64,000 nt of DNA from Prauserella isguenensis. Its GTDB lineage: Bacteria; Actinomycetota; Actinomycetes; Mycobacteriales; Pseudonocardiaceae. The stretch covers positions 1,775,428-1,839,427 of the forward strand of contig NZ_JACHWU010000001.1 of NCBI RefSeq assembly GCF_014191605.1. The letters are read 5' to 3'. The translations under genes were made by a program, and so were the position numbers. The stretch's first letter is position 1. Each line of letters opens with the position of its first letter. This document shows positions 61,265-64,000 of this stretch, piece after piece. The notes beneath the pieces were generated by a model. It worked only from the letters and a program-made list of their open reading frames with translations, was not told where the DNA came from and ran no database searches.

Positions 61265-62293
61265 ATGTCCGTTCGTCAGGAGATGCCGGGCCGGTTGCTG
61301 CGCCTGTTGGCCCTGCTGCAGACCAGGCGGGAATGGCCGGGCCCGGAGCTCGCCGAGCGCGTCGGCGTGACCGCACGGACGCTGCGCCGTGACATCGACC
61401 GGCTGCGGGCGCTCGACTACCCGGTGGAGAGCACGGGCGGCACCGGCGGCGGGTATCGCCTCGGCCGAGGCGGCAGGCTCCCGCCATTGGTACTGGACGA
61501 CGAGGAGGCCGTCGCCGTCGGCGTCGCCCTGGCGACGGCGGCGTCCGTGAATCCGGCGTTCGGCGAGAGTGCGACGAGGGCGCTGGCGAAACTCGCCCAG
61601 GTGCTGCCCGCTCGGCTGCGGCCGCGGCTGGCCGCCGCCGGTTCCGTCGTCGCCGCACCGCCGCGCGGCGTGCCCACCGACGACCTGGCCGCGGCCAAGG
61701 ACGGTGCCGGCTCCAGGGAGGGGGAGCCGCGGGGTATCGACGCGGACCTGCTCGGCGCCCTCGCGGCCGCGTGCCGGGACGCGGAGGTGGTCTCGTTCCG
61801 GTACACGGGCAGGCGGGGCGCGTCCGCACGTCGCGTGGAACCGCAGCGGCTTCTCGTCGCGGAGGGCCGGTGGTATCTGACGGCGCACGACCTCGGACCG
61901 GACGCGCCGCGCACCTTCCGGCTCGACCGCATGGGGGACGTGACCGCGACGGGACACCGGTTCGTGCCACGGCCGCAGCCCGACGACCCCGTCGCCCACC
62001 TGCGCGAGTCCTTCGCCGCCGCGTCGTACCGCTACACCGCGCACGTGACGGTCGAACTGCCGGAGTCCGAGGTTCGCCGTTGGGTTCCCGCGCTGCCGGG
62101 GGAGCTCACCGGCGACGGACCCGGCCGGTGCCGGGCGCGGGTGTCGGCCGACTCGGCCGAGCTCGTCGTGCAGTACGCGGCATCGGTCGCCGCTGTGGCG
62201 GCCGCCCGTGGTGCCCGGGTCACCGTCGATGCAGGCCCCGACGTCGCCGAACCGCTGCGCAGTCTGGGCGCGACGCTGGGCGCCACCCCGTGA
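61265..62293 (+). CDS. HTH-WYL (YafY/DeoR-like) transcriptional regulator
   Basis: A 342-residue regulator. N-terminal HTH_11: GRLLRLLALLQTRREWPGPE then LAERVGVTARTLRRDIDRLR. Residues about 150-240 form the WYL domain: VVSFRYTGRRGASARRVEPQ, and RLLVAEGRWYLTAHDLGPDA with WYL in RWYLTA. A WCX-like C-terminal domain follows. ATG at 61265; no strong ribosome site. Divergent from the FAD oxidase; the 9-bp dyad lies between. WYL domains sense nucleic acids or small ligands. Confidence 0.93.
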   Translation: MSVRQEMPGRLLRLLALLQTRREWPGPELAERVGVTARTLRRDIDRLRALDYPVESTGGTGGGYRLGRGGRLPPLVLDDEEAVAVGVALATAASVNPAFGESATRALAKLAQVLPARLRPRLAAAGSVVAAPPRGVPTDDLAAAKDGAGSREGEPRGIDADLLGALAAACRDAEVVSFRYTGRRGASARRVEPQRLLVAEGRWYLTAHDLGPDAPRTFRLDRMGDVTATGHRFVPRPQPDDPVAHLRESFAAASYRYTAHVTVELPESEVRRWVPALPGELTGDGPGRCRARVSADSAELVVQYAASVAAVAAARGARVTVDAGPDVAEPLRSLGATLGATP

Positions 62294-62330
62294 CGCTCGT
62301 CGCTCACGGTCACGGCGGCCGTACATGCGC

Positions 62331-62375
62331 CGACGCCGGGTGAGCGCCGCCTGTGCGGCCGCCCACCCGGCGTCG
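62331..62375. terminator. bidirectional hairpin terminator
   Basis: CGACGCCGGGTG (62331-62342) and CACCCGGCGTCG (62364-62375) form a perfect 12-bp stem with a further partly paired GC-rich loop, between the convergent WYL regulator and acetate transporter genes. Confidence 0.85.
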
Positions 62376-62393
62376 AATCCCCCTCGGATCGGT

Positions 62394-63008
62394 TCAGCTC
62401 AGCACCGGTCGACCCAACGGCAGGGGCTTGCCGCCCGTCGCGGTGGAGAGCACACCGATGAACAGATAGATCCCGACGCCTGCGAACACGAACGCCACGT
62501 AGCCGGCCGTCGTGATCGCGCCGGGCGCCTCGCCCACCGTGCCGTACAACACGAGTGCGAGTGCGACGGTGATCAACCCGAACAGCAGCGTGAAAGCGGC
62601 GGGCAGCCGCAGGGTGCCCAGCGTCAGCACGCCGATCGTCACGACCCAGGCGATCAGGAACAGGCCCTGCGTGGCGATCGCGGCGTCGTCGGAGATGCCG
62701 AACCAGCCGTGGGTCAGGCCGAGCACGAGTGCCGCATAGCTGAACCAGAATCCGCTGAACACGGCGAACACCGCGGCGACGGCACCCTGGCCCAACGCAA
62801 CGGCCCACAGTGCGGCCACGAACTGGCCCACGCCGGTGGCGGGCACGATGATCGCCATGGAGGCGCCGACCGCGTCGGCCGGTACGTATCCGGTCTGCAC
62901 CAGGGCGAGGGCGAGTGCGCCGACGATGAACGTGGGTAGACCGATCAGGGCGGGGTCGCTGTCGGGCACGGCCCGCGCCGGTGCCTCGTTGGCAACGTCA
63001 GTGGCCAT
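62394..63008 (-). CDS. acetate uptake transporter family (GPR1/FUN34/SatP)
   Basis: A 204-residue membrane protein with six helices. DPALIGLPTFIVGALALALV carries the family's NPAPLGL-like start (DPALIGL here), and SGFWFSYAALVLG matches the conserved FxxFGxFWxSY region. AAFTLLFGLITVALALVLYG and GYVAFVFAGVGIYLFIGVLS form the last helices. Probable acetate/succinate-proton symporter. ATG at 63008. The end is marked by the hairpin at 62331. Confidence 0.92.
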   Translation of the reverse strand: MATDVANEAPARAVPDSDPALIGLPTFIVGALALALVQTGYVPADAVGASMAIIVPATGVGQFVAALWAVALGQGAVAAVFAVFSGFWFSYAALVLGLTHGWFGISDDAAIATQGLFLIAWVVTIGVLTLGTLRLPAAFTLLFGLITVALALVLYGTVGEAPGAITTAGYVAFVFAGVGIYLFIGVLSTATGGKPLPLGRPVLS

Positions 63009-63230
63009 CGTTACTCCTCTTTGAGCTGCGAATGATCCTCGGATGCGGTCCGTACGGCGGCCTCCGGGCGCGGTCGCGTCGAGTGGGAGACGAGACGGCG
63101 TGGCGTGCGTTCCGCGACGAATTCGGTCACCGCGGTCAACGGCCGGACGGGCGCCCGCCTGATGCCGGGTCTGCCGCCCGTCCAGGCGGTTCGGCGGGCG
63201 CAGTAATCAGGGGACGCCCCGCGTGGTGAT

Positions 63231-63246
63231 CCGGGGAACGCCCCGG
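63231..63246 (-). terminator. short hairpin after the small hypothetical gene
   Basis: CCGGGG-AACG-CCCCGG, 4 bp downstream of the stop of the minus-strand gene at 63251. A related GGGGACGCCCC lies at 63210-63220. The rest of the 63009-63250 gap shows nothing recognised. Confidence 0.6.
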
Positions 63247-63250
63247 GGTG

Positions 63251-63544
63251 TCAGGAGATCTTGGGCCAGAGCGGCGACAGTTCCGGGTGGTCGTTGTCGA
63301 TGACCCGGTGTGCCAGGGCGATCGCCTCTTCGGGCTCGATCTGGTCGCCTGCGGGGTCACTGTGAGCGACACATTCGAAGAGGTAGGCCAGCTCGTCCGC
63401 CTCCACAGCGGACAGACCGGTGTCGCGTTGCGCTTCCACGTACCGCATCCGCAGTACGGTTGCGGCCTGCAACAGCAACGAGCAGTACGTGTCGGGTGCG
63501 CCGGATCTCTCCTCGAGCCGACCTCGCGATTCTATGCCTTTCAC
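63251..63544 (-). CDS. hypothetical helical protein
   Basis: A 97-residue protein. SGAPDTYCSLLLQAATVLRM and GLSAVEADELAYLFECVAHS then EPEEAIALAHRVIDND suggest an all-helical fold; no known domain was identified. GTG at 63544 is preceded by AAAGGAGTCGGC, and a longer open frame upstream was rejected. Single-gene unit between the acetate transporter and the HPS-like gene. Confidence 0.65.
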   Translation of the reverse strand: MKGIESRGRLEERSGAPDTYCSLLLQAATVLRMRYVEAQRDTGLSAVEADELAYLFECVAHSDPAGDQIEPEEAIALAHRVIDNDHPELSPLWPKIS

Positions 63545-63685
63545 GCCGACTCCTTTGTCTGGTCGCGTTGACCTGGTCACGGCTACTGGACGGCTCACCG
63601 CGCCGCCGAACGACGCATCGCCGTCGCCCGGCGGCGGGTGGGTGGCCGATCGTGTTGGGTGTGCCGGGGCACACTGGGGGTTGGG

Positions 63686-64000
63686 TCAGGCGGTGGCGCG
63701 CTTGCGGAGTTCGCGGGCGGCCACGCCCGGGTCCGGAGCGTTGTAGATCGCCCCACCGGCCACCGCCACCGTCGCGCCGGCCTCACGCACCGAACCGATC
63801 GTGTCCGGACCCACACCACCGGCAATCGAGAACGGCACCCCGGCCTCACGACCATCAGCCAACAACTGATCGATCGAATACCCCGGCCGAGCCTGCTCGT
63901 CCAGCCCCGCATGGATCTCCACGAACGAGACCCCCAACTTGGCCACCTCACGGATCCGAGCCACCCGGCCCTCCACCACCGTGATCATGTCCGCAACCAC
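63686..64000 (-). CDS. 3-hexulose-6-phosphate synthase-like (HUMPS family), 5' partial
   Basis: The last 104 or so residues of a TIM-barrel protein of the orotidine-phosphate-decarboxylase superfamily, running off the window end. GVSFVEIHAGLDEQARPGYS is the typical HPS/KGPDC loop, PFSIAGGVGPDTIGSVREAG the phosphate-binding strand, and VAVAGGAIYNAPDPGVAARE the last one. HPS (hxlA) condenses formaldehyde with ribulose-5-P; its partner isomerase (hxlB) would lie outside. The alternative is 3-keto-L-gulonate-6-P decarboxylase. Confidence 0.82.
   Translation of the reverse strand: MVADMITVVEGRVARIREVAKLGVSFVEIHAGLDEQARPGYSIDQLLADGREAGVPFSIAGGVGPDTIGSVREAGATVAVAGGAIYNAPDPGVAARELRKRATA

Overview
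The window is high-GC, densely coding actinobacterial chromosome with strongly G/C-biased third codon positions and many GTG starts. Mycothiol synthesis (mshB), a WhiB regulator, a DtxR/IdeR-type iron box, an F420/flavin LLM oxidoreductase and several Tat/lipoprotein exporters point to Actinomycetia. Two blocks keep the mycobacterial gene order (typA-lpqW-...-mshB, and whiB2-DUF1025-DUF3499-manB-...-manA-APC permease-...-tmk). Together with a dispersed 21-bp intergenic repeat this suggests a Pseudonocardiaceae-like genus (Saccharomonospora, Amycolatopsis or similar); the genus is an inference. No rRNA, tRNA, CRISPR array, insertion sequence, phage or large biosynthetic cluster was seen.

Layout. 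1-13 kb: accessory metabolism and regulators (MFS exporter, DHFR-like, DapA-like aldolase, AraC/GyrI, AlkD-like, SRPBCC plus TetR, SDR, SMP-30, LLM oxidoreductase facing a TetR across a double palindrome, Tat amidase, thioesterase). 13-18.6 kb: GNAT, a small membrane protein, pterin dehydratase, then a TPP riboswitch driving thiBPQ. 18.9-24.5 kb: an ABC-2 exporter with a LolA-like protein, divergent from a two-component system, with GCTGAGA direct repeats between them, then a Nudix hydrolase. 24.6-26.3 kb: YciI, a toxin-antitoxin locus whose toxin frame is broken between 13-bp direct repeats, and a small Cys-rich gene under an iron box. 26.5-38.9 kb: typA and lpqW, an oligopeptide ABC system (SBP and two permeases on +, a fused double ATPase on -, separated by a 24-bp perfect hairpin), then mshB and its partner.

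39-51 kb: M50 protease, whiB2-like gene, a large membrane protein, and the mannose-activation cluster (manB, Trm112, SIS/TobH, manA), followed by an LAxTG surface protein and an APC permease. 51-58 kb: a Pro/Gly-rich secreted protein, a Tat-exported GH2 beta-galactosidase, and a membrane protein with a lipase-like C-terminus. 58-64 kb: tmk, a decayed DUF222 gene, an FAD oxidase divergent from a WYL regulator, an acetate transporter, a small hypothetical, and the 3' end of a hexulose-6-phosphate-synthase-like gene.

Most striking are the disrupted but restorable toxin, the iron-box Cys-rich protein, the 11-bp-phased repeats upstream of the two-component system, and at least eight short tandem-repeat tracts, several overlapping stop codons.
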